A stretch of 24,980 nucleotides of DNA, taken from an uncultured Cellvibrio sp. Its GTDB lineage: Bacteria; Pseudomonadota; Gammaproteobacteria; Pseudomonadales; Cellvibrionaceae. Shown one piece after another: positions 8,072 through 15,248 of this stretch. Where the stretch lies: positions 1 through 24,980 of the forward strand of contig CAMLML010000068.1 in assembly GCA_946481095.1 (NCBI GenBank), read 5' to 3'. Positions within the stretch are counted from its first letter, which is position 1. The number at the start of each line of letters is the position of its first letter. The notes beneath the pieces were generated by a model that saw nothing but the letters and a program-made list of their open reading frames with translations, made no database searches and was not told the origin of the DNA. The position numbers and the translations under genes are program-made.

Positions 8072-9586
8072 TCAAAATTCGTAGCGAATACCCGCCGTGA
8101 TAGTGGATAAATCGTAGTGATCCAATTCCAGAATTTGTTTGTATTGGATAAACATTTGTAGGCCGCCACCGATTGTGCCATCACCTTCTGATTGTCGTCC
8201 GCCGCGTAAAACGCTGGATATGCCATAAGCGACAGAGTAATACTGGTCATCCAATTTGCTGGATGAAAGCTGAAAAACTTTATCAGCGCTTGCAGAGTTG
8301 GCGTAGCGTGCTGAAAAAGTGCGGGCGTTGTTTTTGTATTGATGAATGGATTGCAGATTAATGTAAGGTGTAACGACGCCAGCTGTTGGGGTAAATGTGT
8401 AGCGGAAACGTAAACCGGCACCTGACTCCAGCGAATCAAATGATTGTTTGGATACATCAAGATCCAAACCTGTACCTGTTATGTCTCGCTCAACAAATGC
8501 ATCAATGCTGGTATCGGTGTAATTGATTTTCAGGAAAGGTTCTGCAGAAAAGGCACCTTGAATATAGTTGTAGCCCCACTCACCTGTAAAACTGATCAGG
8601 CTTGAATCGTTACTGCTTTCTACAGTGGAATCAGTATCAGGCACGCTGGAATTTACGCCTGATGCATACTGAATATTCCGCACAGTATCAAATGACAAAA
8701 CCTGATAACCAAGTGACAAACTGGCAAACATATTTTCCTGTTGATAAACCACAAATGGCATCAGGCTGTAACCTTCGGATTCTATGCTGCCATCGACAAC
8801 ACTTTTGCTGCTATCAAAATCAATTTCCTGATTGGTTAATCCAAGAACAACACCACCAATCCATTCGCTATTAAAACGATAATCGGCGCCCAGAGTGAGA
8901 TCAAAACCATCAACATCAAAAGCATCTTCCCAGGGGGTAGATTCTTTGTCGCCCGATGAACCACTGTAATTAATAAATCCACCGAGGCGACTGTATGCGT
9001 CATCATCTGCTGCAGCGCCAGATCCAGAAAGATTATTTGCGGCATAACCTTGATAAATAGTTGCAGGATTTAATGTGCCGAAACTTGCACCCGAACGTAA
9101 TGCGCTGATTCGACTGGAAAGGCCTGACATCTGGGTTTGTAAAAAATCAGCCGTGAGTGAAGATTGCGCGTTGTATTCTTCAACAGCGTTCCATTGCAAT
9201 GCATTGCCCAATTCTGCCTCGTCCAGATCCAGATTCGAGGGTGTCGAAACATCTTCTCCGGAAATTGCATTAGCGGTATCAATTAATGCTTTGACTTTGT
9301 TGTAAAGCGCAAGTGTGGCACCGGTACAGCTGGTGGGTAATCGGGGTGCATTGGCGGTAGGTGGTGCTTCGGTACTGGGAGCGCTGGAAGCTGCGGCTGA
9401 GCTTGAACCTCCTGCGGTGTTTGCACATCCCAAATTTAATAAATCGTTATAAGTTTGCACAACACCACGTGCGGTATTTTTTTCCAGATCTGTTGAAAAG
9501 TCATCAACCAGATCCAGCATGTCTGCACTGGCAATTGCGGGTGAAAGTAACAGACAAAGTGCAAATGGTTTAAATAAAAATTTCAT
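8072..9586 (-). CDS. Autotransporter-type outer-membrane beta-barrel protein with short passenger
   Basis: Predicted outer-membrane protein of 504 residues. A signal peptide (1-21, cut near AIASA) is followed by a short helical passenger region (about 22-190) with an Ala/Ser/Pro-rich linker (57-83) between Cys54 and Cys87. A C-terminal autotransporter-like barrel of about 300 residues follows, with alternating strands such as FDLTLGADYRFNSEWIGGVVLGL and a terminal TITAGIRYEF. The C-terminal Phe is the usual Bam recognition residue. The passenger is far shorter than classical autotransporters and shows no beta-helix repeats. The ribosome site AAAGGAG (minus strand, 9593-9599) overlaps the stop codon of the caspase-like gene 11 bases upstream, so the two are coupled. 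Substrate or role unknown. Confidence 0.85.
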   Translation of the reverse strand: MKFLFKPFALCLLLSPAIASADMLDLVDDFSTDLEKNTARGVVQTYNDLLNLGCANTAGGSSSAAASSAPSTEAPPTANAPRLPTSCTGATLALYNKVKALIDTANAISGEDVSTPSNLDLDEAELGNALQWNAVEEYNAQSSLTADFLQTQMSGLSSRISALRSGASFGTLNPATIYQGYAANNLSGSGAAADDDAYSRLGGFINYSGSSGDKESTPWEDAFDVDGFDLTLGADYRFNSEWIGGVVLGLTNQEIDFDSSKSVVDGSIESEGYSLMPFVVYQQENMFASLSLGYQVLSFDTVRNIQYASGVNSSVPDTDSTVESSNDSSLISFTGEWGYNYIQGAFSAEPFLKINYTDTSIDAFVERDITGTGLDLDVSKQSFDSLESGAGLRFRYTFTPTAGVVTPYINLQSIHQYKNNARTFSARYANSASADKVFQLSSSKLDDQYYSVAYGISSVLRGGRQSEGDGTIGGGLQMFIQYKQILELDHYDLSTITAGIRYEF

Positions 9587-9597
9587 ATTTATCTCCT

Positions 9598-11214
9598 TTA
9601 AGATTGTTTAACGAAAAAGAAATCGCCGATTTCGTGTCCTGCACCCTTGATGGGTTTGAACTCTGGGATCTGTTGAAAGCCCACAGACTCTGCTTTATTG
9701 GTAACCTGATTTTTGATTTTTAAAAATAATTCCGGGCCACTCAAAATGCCGCTACTTTGTTCCAGAACATCGAGGAAGGCACGCGCAAATACGGAGTGTC
9801 CCTGACCTTGATTATCCAGTACGGGCATATCACCACCGGAAGATAACAACAGGCGTGAACGTTTTGGCAATTTGTAACGAATATATTCTTCACTGTAATT
9901 GGCTTTTTCGCTCATGAATAAATAACCCGGTGATGTGGACAACAAACCTGCATAACAGGAATCTGCAACCACCATGATGCGTTTTGCTTTTAAGCGTGCA
10001 AGGTGACGTGTAACAAATTCGTTTGAAACCCAGAAGGTGTCATCGGGTGGAGTATTGGCATTACGTGGCAGCCAATAACCGGCTTCGAATTCGCCACTTT
10101 TGATTCTGGAACCGTGGCCCGCGTAAAAAATTAACAGATTGTCATCATCGCCAATCGCATCATTCAACTGGTTAATCGCTTTCATCACCCCCGCATTGTC
10201 AGCGTCCAGCAACATGGTGACGTTGAATCCGTAATTTTCTTCAAGGATTTTTTTTGCACGCAATGCGTCTGCGTGGGGTGTGCGTAAATCATCTATGTTG
10301 TCGTAATTTTGATTGGCAATAATCAACGCGTAATATTTTCCAAACTGCATACCCTTGGTGTTAATCGTGATATTACCGGATGACGATGTTACCGTTTGTG
10401 GAATGGCTTTGGGTTCACGTATTTGTGGCAATTGATCCATATCTTTTCTGGCGAGCAATTGTTCGGCTTCGAGATTTTTAATCCAGGTTTGCAAGGACGC
10501 CATTTGTTTTTCACCATCCACTGTGTTGGCTTTTTGCAAATCAGCTTGAAGAGTAGCAATCTGATTTTTTAGAAAACCAATTTGCTGATTTTTTTCGTCG
10601 AGATTTTTTTGCAATTGTGCACGCAATTCATTGTTGGCTTCAGCGGCGGCGGATTGGTAAACCAGAGAATCTTCCGGCATTCCCCAGGCTTTGCGATACC
10701 AGTTGAGTGCAATCAATTTATCTTTGGGAACACCAAGGCCTTGTTCATACAAAGTTCCCAAATTAAATTGGGCTCGGGAATTACCCTGAGCTGCTGCTTT
10801 TTGATACCAGATAACGGCAGCTTTATAGTTGGGGCTGCCGCCCAATCCGCGCTCAAAAATTTCACCGACGTTAGCTTGTGCTTCAGCGTCACCTGCTTCT
10901 GCTGTGGGCATCCAGACATTCAATGCAGTTTTATAATCAGCACGATCAAATTCAACAAATTCACCGCCGCGAATTCTGCAGTCAGCTGCGGTTGTTAACA
11001 CGGGTCGGCGCGGTGTTAAATAAGTTGAACTACCCAAACTGCGAACCTGCCCGGGTAACAGGCAATCAACGACCTGGTAATCATCTGTTTTGGGGGCGGC
11101 TGCAATTGTTTGCGCTTCGGCAGACGTTGATGCTGTATCAGTATTGCTGCAGGCAGTCAGGATCAATGAACTTAATCCAATGCCAAGAAGATAAATTAAA
11201 TTTCTTGACGACAT
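9598..11214 (-). CDS. Caspase-like (peptidase C14 fold) lipoprotein with Sel1 repeats
   Basis: Predicted envelope-anchored cysteine peptidase of 538 residues. The lipoprotein signal ends in LTAC (Cys22). Residues about 105-175 carry two Sel1/TPR-like repeats (AEAQANVGEIFERGLGG, SRAQFNLGTLYEQGLGV). A coiled coil spans about 190-260. The caspase p20-like domain starts near 290 with YYALIIANQNY; the catalytic dyad is visible as His367 in FYAGHGSRI and Cys420 in VVADSCYAG. Family knowledge: metacaspase-like C14 peptidases cut after basic residues, often with calcium; that is not shown for this one. The ATG at 11214 has GGAG eight bases upstream. It is first in an operon with the outer-membrane barrel. 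Most bacterial caspases are cytoplasmic or multi-domain; an exported lipidated one with an outer-membrane partner is less usual. Confidence 0.9.
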   Translation of the reverse strand: MSSRNLIYLLGIGLSSLILTACSNTDTASTSAEAQTIAAAPKTDDYQVVDCLLPGQVRSLGSSTYLTPRRPVLTTAADCRIRGGEFVEFDRADYKTALNVWMPTAEAGDAEAQANVGEIFERGLGGSPNYKAAVIWYQKAAAQGNSRAQFNLGTLYEQGLGVPKDKLIALNWYRKAWGMPEDSLVYQSAAAEANNELRAQLQKNLDEKNQQIGFLKNQIATLQADLQKANTVDGEKQMASLQTWIKNLEAEQLLARKDMDQLPQIREPKAIPQTVTSSSGNITINTKGMQFGKYYALIIANQNYDNIDDLRTPHADALRAKKILEENYGFNVTMLLDADNAGVMKAINQLNDAIGDDDNLLIFYAGHGSRIKSGEFEAGYWLPRNANTPPDDTFWVSNEFVTRHLARLKAKRIMVVADSCYAGLLSTSPGYLFMSEKANYSEEYIRYKLPKRSRLLLSSGGDMPVLDNQGQGHSVFARAFLDVLEQSSGILSGPELFLKIKNQVTNKAESVGFQQIPEFKPIKGAGHEIGDFFFVKQS

Positions 11215-11256
11215 AATGGCAACTCCAAATTTGGTTGATAGTATTTTTGTAGGCTG

Positions 11257-11284
11257 ATATTACCCTGTTTCTATTAAGGGGCAA
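11257..11284 (-). promoter_or_regulatory. Possible promoter of the caspase–barrel operon
   Basis: On the minus strand, TTGCCC (11279-11284) and TAATAT (11257-11262) are 16 bases apart, each matching four of six consensus bases. The start codon lies 42 bases downstream. Moderate support only. Confidence 0.4.
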
Positions 11285-11307
11285 GTGCAGATGGCGTATT
11301 TCTCTTT

Positions 11308-11320
11308 GTGAATTATTCAC
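11308..11320. promoter_or_regulatory. Possible operator palindrome GTGAATTATTCAC
   Basis: A perfect inverted repeat with 6-base arms around a central T. The half-element GTGAATT recurs at 11327-11333. It sits in the 185-base divergent region between the caspase operon and the DUF2235 gene, about 24 bases upstream of the proposed -35 box of the caspase operon. A dimeric regulator could bind it; no regulator gene is nearby. Confidence 0.35.
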
Positions 11321-11399
11321 GATTAAGTGAATTGCTGTATGGTTCGCATAGCGGGACTATAGTAAGTGCGAATCCACAATAATGATTAATGAGGCTGAT

Positions 11400-12476
11400 A
11401 TGAATAAAATCTGGGTGATATGTATTGATGGCACTTGGAATGCGCCGGGAGAAACAGATTTGGATCCAATCGACCGGCAGGAAGCGGTCACTAAAACCAA
11501 TGTACAAATTACCTGGGAATCTCTGAGTCAACAAAGGCTGGATGACACAAAACCCTACGGTTCAATTGCAGCTTTGTCACAGCAATCGGGCGAAATATTA
11601 TATTTGAACGGTGTGGGATCCAGAGGCTCGGAATTGGCAAAGAAATTTGAAGGTACAACTGGCGCAGGAACAACGGAACGCATAGTCGATGCTTACCGGT
11701 TTTTGGCTGAACGCTGGCAAACCGGCGATAAAATTATCGGATTTGCATTCAGTCGAGGCGCTTTTGCATTGCGCAGTTTGACAGGATTTATTGACTATGT
11801 AGGTTTGCCCAAGCGTCCACGATTAATTAGCGATGTTGAATTGTGGGAGCTATTGAATGCTTATCGCGATAAAAAATCCGGTTATACAAAATCAAGCGCC
11901 ATGCAATCAGTGAATATCGACTTTGTGGGGGTGTGGGAGACAGTAGGTGCGCTGGCATTGGCTGACAGTCTTAATGATTTTCATCAGGAAAGCCCAAATA
12001 ACATCCAACATTTTCGTCAGGCATTAGCACTGGATGAACAACGAAAAGAATTTCTCCCTGTTTATTTTGATGCGAAAACATTTATCACCATGAAAGAATG
12101 TTGGTTCGTTGGTGCTCATTCAAATGTAGGTGGTGGTTATGTCGATTCCAATCTTTCCAATATCGCACTTTTTTGGATGTTAAACGAAGTACAACACCAG
12201 GGCTTGATATTGGATTTATCCCACATCCCCGGATGGAAAATGCAAAATCCCGAAGGTGAAATCCGCAACAGCTATAACGAATTCTGGAATTCAATTCCCG
12301 TCGTCGGAAAATTAATCGAAAAATTTAAACTGGAAAAAGTAAATCGAAAAATGCGCGCAGGACAATTGATCCATCAAAGCGTGTTGGATGCGTTAAAGCA
12401 AGGCTACAAACCCGATGCGACCCCGCCCGCTGGTGAAACTATTGATGATCTGCCGGTGGAGAAGTGGTTGGTGTGA
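11400..12476 (+). CDS. DUF2235 (Tle1-like) alpha/beta hydrolase
   Basis: Predicted serine hydrolase of 358 residues, of the DUF2235 family that includes the type VI phospholipase effectors Tle1; many members are unrelated to secretion. Seen: N-terminal WVICIDGTWN, nucleophile Ser118 in GFAFSRGAF, and His240 in WFVGAHSNVGGGY. At the position where the family usually has VWDTVGA this protein reads VWETVGA (Glu180). No signal peptide. The frame opens at 11382, but ATG 11400 is preferred because GAGG (11391-11394) is five bases before it. No VgrG, PAAR, Hcp or Tle-type adaptor is adjacent, so an effector role is not supported by its neighbours. It is divergent from the caspase operon and could share regulation. 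Confidence 0.85.
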   Translation: MNKIWVICIDGTWNAPGETDLDPIDRQEAVTKTNVQITWESLSQQRLDDTKPYGSIAALSQQSGEILYLNGVGSRGSELAKKFEGTTGAGTTERIVDAYRFLAERWQTGDKIIGFAFSRGAFALRSLTGFIDYVGLPKRPRLISDVELWELLNAYRDKKSGYTKSSAMQSVNIDFVGVWETVGALALADSLNDFHQESPNNIQHFRQALALDEQRKEFLPVYFDAKTFITMKECWFVGAHSNVGGGYVDSNLSNIALFWMLNEVQHQGLILDLSHIPGWKMQNPEGEIRNSYNEFWNSIPVVGKLIEKFKLEKVNRKMRAGQLIHQSVLDALKQGYKPDATPPAGETIDDLPVEKWLV

Positions 12477-12571
12477 GCGCACTTGTTGCTGAATAACGTG
12501 CAGTGTCTTTCGGCTTATATCAATTTAAGTTTTTCAATCGTTTGTTCAAAGATAATGTCCAAAAATAATAA

Positions 12572-12602
12572 TTGACAAATGTCATTGGGGGGGGGGTAGC
12601 CT
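12572..12602 (+). promoter_or_regulatory. TTGACA box followed by a G10 tract; possible slippage-sensitive promoter
   Basis: A perfect -35 hexamer TTGACA (12572-12577) is followed by ten consecutive G (12587-12596) and then TAGCCT (12597-12602), a weak -10 candidate at 19-base spacing. A homopolymer in the -35/-10 spacer is the arrangement of known phase-variable promoters such as Neisseria porA. TGACA-AA-TGTCA (12573-12584) is also an inverted repeat covering the -35. The rest of the 12477-12745 intergenic region holds an imperfect hairpin (CAGGGATT 12621-12628 with AATCCTG 12636-12642) and nothing else I recognise. Confidence 0.35.
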
Positions 12603-12745
12603 CCCGCTCCGAAAGTAAGTCAGGGATTAGACGAAAATCCTGTCGCCAAATTCCTCTCTTGTTGTATTTCAATTTAATCACATTTGTATCGAACTGAACT
12701 TATAGTTTGAAAGGTGTCATTTATTATTATGGAGTTTTTAAAAAA

Positions 12746-13270
12746 ATGAAAAAATTGTATTGGGGTTTTCTATTTTTAATGTTGATAATGATTTCTGAAG
12801 TGTCATTTGCGCAGATAATCTGCGTGCCTTCCGGCACACACACCGTTGCTTGTTATCCTGTTGGAGGTTCTATTCCCAGTGGTTTGACACAACCACCTGC
12901 TGTAAATACGAGCTATAGCCCTACCTTTAGCACAGAAGCTCATAAACAAAAGCAATGCGCTGACGAAAAGGGGAAAATAGAAAACGAGAATGGAAGGTGT
13001 ATGTCAGAAACTGCAAAAGATTTTGCTAGAGAAGTTGGTAATTGTAATAGTTTGAGTAATGGCGAATGGTCTATTTCTGGAGGAGGGGAATACAGATTTT
13101 TGTTTGGGTCAATTACATATACGATTCAAAACCCTAATTATGAGAAGTGTATTAATACAGTGTCATCCTATCAGAACATGGGCGAGAAACTGTGCGCTGA
13201 AAGAAAAACGAATCAAGAAGCTGTTGCCCGCTCGTGGAATAACGCTCAATGTGCTGAATTTTATAAATAA
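12746..13270 (+). CDS. Secreted Cys-rich hypothetical protein
   Basis: I do not recognise this family. The product has 174 residues from the ATG at 12746. That start is chosen over the in-frame ATG at 12707 because it opens directly with a good signal peptide (MKKLYWGFLFLMLIMISEVSFA, predicted cut before Gln) and has GGAG upstream at 12731-12734, at a long spacing of 11 bases. The mature protein has eight cysteines spread through its length (IICVPS, VACYPV, KQCADE, GRCMSE, GNCNSL, EKCINT, KLCAER, AQCAEF), an even number that suits disulfide pairing in the periplasm or outside the cell. It is first in a three-gene set with the genes at 13290 and 14136. The region is A+T-rich. Confidence 0.7.
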   Translation: MKKLYWGFLFLMLIMISEVSFAQIICVPSGTHTVACYPVGGSIPSGLTQPPAVNTSYSPTFSTEAHKQKQCADEKGKIENENGRCMSETAKDFAREVGNCNSLSNGEWSISGGGEYRFLFGSITYTIQNPNYEKCINTVSSYQNMGEKLCAERKTNQEAVARSWNNAQCAEFYK

Positions 13271-13289
13271 GATTATTGAGAAAATTGAT

Positions 13290-14123
13290 ATGATCAAAAA
13301 AACTGTAATCATTATTTTTTTTGTAGTTTCGACACTTGCCTTTTGGCAAGTGTTTTTTTCTGAAAGCAAAAAAATAAATGTAGCAAATACAATCGATTCT
13401 TCTGCTTCCTCAATCTCAAATAATAGAATCGAGCAAGTCCAATCTGGTGCTGATACAAAAGATGCACATGGAATAACAGATGAAGATCGACAGAATTTAG
13501 TAGATTGGCACGAAGATGATGTAACTAAGTCAAAAATTGAACATCAAGATTATGCTACTTACGATGATAATATGTTAGAACAGCTAATTAAAAATGGCGA
13601 TGTAAGGGCTATGAAAGTGCTAGCATTGCGTTATCTTGAGTTGCTAAAAAATGAGCAAAATCCAGAAAATGTTCTCATCTATAATGAAAAGCACAATGAG
13701 CTAGTGCAAAAGACTATTTTATATGGGGATAGGCAATTGCTTACCTCAATGCCGGGGTTGAATCGTGAGGTTAGGAAGCTATTATCTCCAAATTTAACAG
13801 ATGAAGAAAAACTGGATACGGTGACAACTATACTGGCGCACTATGAGTTTATGGCAATGCGAGGCTCATTGGCTGATAAATACGATCAGCAAAGAATGTT
13901 TTTTAACGCATACCAACATCTCGGGTTACCCACTAGCTTAAGCGAGGCTGATAAGAATCAAGTTCGTATGAAGGCACATAAAATTTACGATGAGTTGGAA
14001 CAAAAAAGAATTGAGCTAGGGCTGGGTGCCTTTGATAATTCAATACCAGAAAGCGCTAGAAAAGCTTATGAAATTCAAAAACAGAGATATCTTTCAGAGA
14101 TGGGGCCTTTGGCTATTGAATAA
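13290..14123 (+). CDS. Membrane-anchored helical hypothetical protein
   Basis: Unrecognised protein of 277 residues. The frame is open from 13059, inside the previous gene, but the ATG at 13290 is the likely start: it follows the upstream stop by 19 bases and begins with MIKKTV and a hydrophobic segment (about 5-23, IIIFFVVSTLAFWQVFF), a signal or anchor. After a Ser/Asn-rich spacer the rest is charged and helical; NMLEQLIKNGDVRAMKVLAL resembles one Sel1/TPR-type repeat, too little to name a family. Two oddities: codons 15-23 form a strong intrinsic terminator hairpin (13332-13359), and a T8 run lies at 13315-13322 in the same signal-coding stretch. It is followed 12 bases later by the SHOCT gene. 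Confidence 0.7.
   Translation: MIKKTVIIIFFVVSTLAFWQVFFSESKKINVANTIDSSASSISNNRIEQVQSGADTKDAHGITDEDRQNLVDWHEDDVTKSKIEHQDYATYDDNMLEQLIKNGDVRAMKVLALRYLELLKNEQNPENVLIYNEKHNELVQKTILYGDRQLLTSMPGLNREVRKLLSPNLTDEEKLDTVTTILAHYEFMAMRGSLADKYDQQRMFFNAYQHLGLPTSLSEADKNQVRMKAHKIYDELEQKRIELGLGAFDNSIPESARKAYEIQKQRYLSEMGPLAIE
13332..13359 (+). terminator. Intrinsic terminator inside the start of the 13290 gene
   Basis: ACACTTGCC (13332-13340) pairs perfectly with GGCAAGTGT (13345-13353) across a TTTT loop and runs into seven T (13353-13359). This has every mark of a rho-independent terminator on the plus strand. It lies 61 bases after the stop of the Cys-rich gene, yet within codons 15-23 of the next gene. It may end the first transcript partially, with translation of the second gene melting the hairpin. 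Confidence 0.7.
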
Positions 14124-14135
14124 GAGGAACTCAGC

Positions 14136-14468
14136 ATGAAAACAGTTAGAGTGAAACCTGGAAAAGCTGTATCTGGTGCCGTTATGGTAGTAGGGATTTT
14201 TATGGGCGTTTTTGGAATATTTAGCGGTCTTTTAGCGCAGTCGGGATTTTTTGGAGTTATATGGGTAGGTGTTGTGCTGGCGGTTGTTATTTTTAGCGCA
14301 ATCAATGTGTTTACTGAAAAGGGAATAGCAACTGAAGAGATTGATATAGAAACTAAAAAAGTTGAATTGTCGTTCGATGAAAAACTAAGAAGATTGGAAT
14401 CCTTACGCCGTGATAAATTAATCAGTGAGCGCGAATATCAGCATCAGCGAAAAAAATTGCTGAGTTAA
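14136..14468 (+). CDS. Small membrane protein with C-terminal SHOCT domain
   Basis: Protein of 110 residues. Two hydrophobic segments (about 13-33 and 38-58) precede a polar linker and a C-terminal SHOCT-type motif (about 78-109: FDEKLRRLESLRRDKLISEREYQHQRKKLL). SHOCT is a short helical-hairpin domain found at protein termini and thought to mediate oligomerisation; it does not define a function. The ATG at 14136 has GAGGA seven bases upstream, and the gene begins 12 bases after the previous stop, so it is the last gene of a three-gene operon closed by the terminator at 14498-14535. Confidence 0.8.
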   Translation: MKTVRVKPGKAVSGAVMVVGIFMGVFGIFSGLLAQSGFFGVIWVGVVLAVVIFSAINVFTEKGIATEEIDIETKKVELSFDEKLRRLESLRRDKLISEREYQHQRKKLLS

Positions 14469-14497
14469 TTCTTAACTGTTATTCCAATATTAATTGG

Positions 14498-14535
14498 AAA
14501 AATAACCCACCTGATTTATCGCGTGGGTTATTTTT
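14498..14535. terminator. Bidirectional intrinsic terminator
   Basis: A perfect 13-base stem, AAAAATAACCCAC paired with GTGGGTTATTTTT, with a 12-base loop. It separates the convergent SHOCT gene (ends 14468) and DUF3592-like gene (ends 14612). Further weak hairpins follow at 14581-14596 (GTTTTC-AGGC-GAAAAC). Confidence 0.9.
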
Positions 14536-14611
14536 ATCGAAATTTTGAAAAATTACTGAATAATTTTTACTGCGCTGCAAGTTTTCAGGCGAAAACTATG
14601 TCTCCATATTT

Positions 14612-15130
14612 TCAATCGGTAGTATTACTGTATTTTTCAGTGCTTAGGTTCAAAAGCTTTTTTCTTACCAGTAAACAAAAGTAACCTATGAAAAATAAAA
14701 TTGAAGTCAATCCAAAGCCGACTCCTCTTTTAATAACTGACACGTCAGGAAAGAAAGGTAGATAGTAGACGGTTATTTTTTTATATGGCTCCACTAGCTC
14801 TAAATAAACATTGATGGGCAGGTAAAACCCGATAAATTTTTTTGAGTATAATTTCTGATGCAATGTGTAGTGATAGTCAATACTAATGTAATTGCAGATG
14901 CCCGATTTGATTTGTTGAACTCTTGGATGCGAAACGTTTGAATATCCACCTATGCAAATATTATTTTTACTGTAGTAAGAAACTTGGGCATCGATAGGTT
15001 TCCATAGGTATGTGCTCAGTCCTAATAAAATTATCAGGACTGCGCTGATAATAAAGAATAATCCAGAATATTTTAAAGTGTTCACAATTTTTATATCTCG
15101 ATCAGATTTTCCTATTTCAGTGATATCCAT
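14612..15130 (-). CDS. DUF3592-like two-TM membrane protein
   Basis: Protein of 172 residues with a hydrophobic segment near the N-terminus (about 22-44) and another near the C-terminus (about 138-155). They flank a domain containing IDAQVSYY, IDYHYTLHQKLY and KKITVYYLPFFPDVSVIKRG. That order, ending in a VxVYYxPxxPxxxVxxxG-like stretch before the last helix, is typical of DUF3592 proteins, whose function is unknown. The assignment is by pattern only. The ATG at 15130 has no evident Shine-Dalgarno site. It is a single minus-strand gene between two terminators, in A+T-rich DNA like the operon facing it. Confidence 0.6.
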   Translation of the reverse strand: MDITEIGKSDRDIKIVNTLKYSGLFFIISAVLIILLGLSTYLWKPIDAQVSYYSKNNICIGGYSNVSHPRVQQIKSGICNYISIDYHYTLHQKLYSKKFIGFYLPINVYLELVEPYKKITVYYLPFFPDVSVIKRGVGFGLTSILFFIGYFCLLVRKKLLNLSTEKYSNTTD

Positions 15131-15187
15131 TTATGGAGTGCTTTTTCAGCTTTCAGGCTGAGGAATTCCTTGTGTTTTTTAGAAAAC

Positions 15188-15219
15188 AAAAAAGCGAATC
15201 AAATTTGATTCGCTTTTTT
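15188..15219. terminator. 32-base perfect palindrome, intrinsic terminator
   Basis: AAAAAAGCGAATCAAA is followed immediately by its exact reverse complement. It lies 29 bases after the minus-strand stop at 15249 and ends the pil-chp/lipoprotein transcript; the symmetry means it could act in both directions. Confidence 0.88.
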
Positions 15220-15248
15220 CCGAAGCCGTTTTTAATTGCTGCATCCAA

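Noticed and set aside
8065..8460. Minus-strand open frame in another frame of the barrel gene
   Set aside because: It overlaps the barrel C-terminus, which has the typical strand pattern and terminal Phe; no start signals support the second frame.
12587..12645. GGTAGCC-containing leader as a cyclic-di-GMP riboswitch
   Set aside because: Only the short GGTAGCC string resembles the GEMM class; the conserved CACGCACAGGGCAAACC and GACGCAAAGC segments are absent.
13059..13289. Extension of the 13290 gene to an upstream ATG inside the Cys-rich gene
   Set aside because: The extended N-terminus is the out-of-frame shadow of the Cys-rich gene and would bury the hydrophobic anchor; the ATG at 13290 gives a proper signal or anchor sequence.
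14464..14476. GTTAATTCTTAAC inverted repeat at the SHOCT gene stop
   Set aside because: Five-base arms only, overlapping the stop codon, with no related copy nearby; probably chance in A+T-rich DNA.
14581..14596. GTTTTC-AGGC-GAAAAC hairpin as a terminator
   Set aside because: Short stem with no T-tract on either side; the perfect bidirectional terminator at 14498-14535 already accounts for the region.
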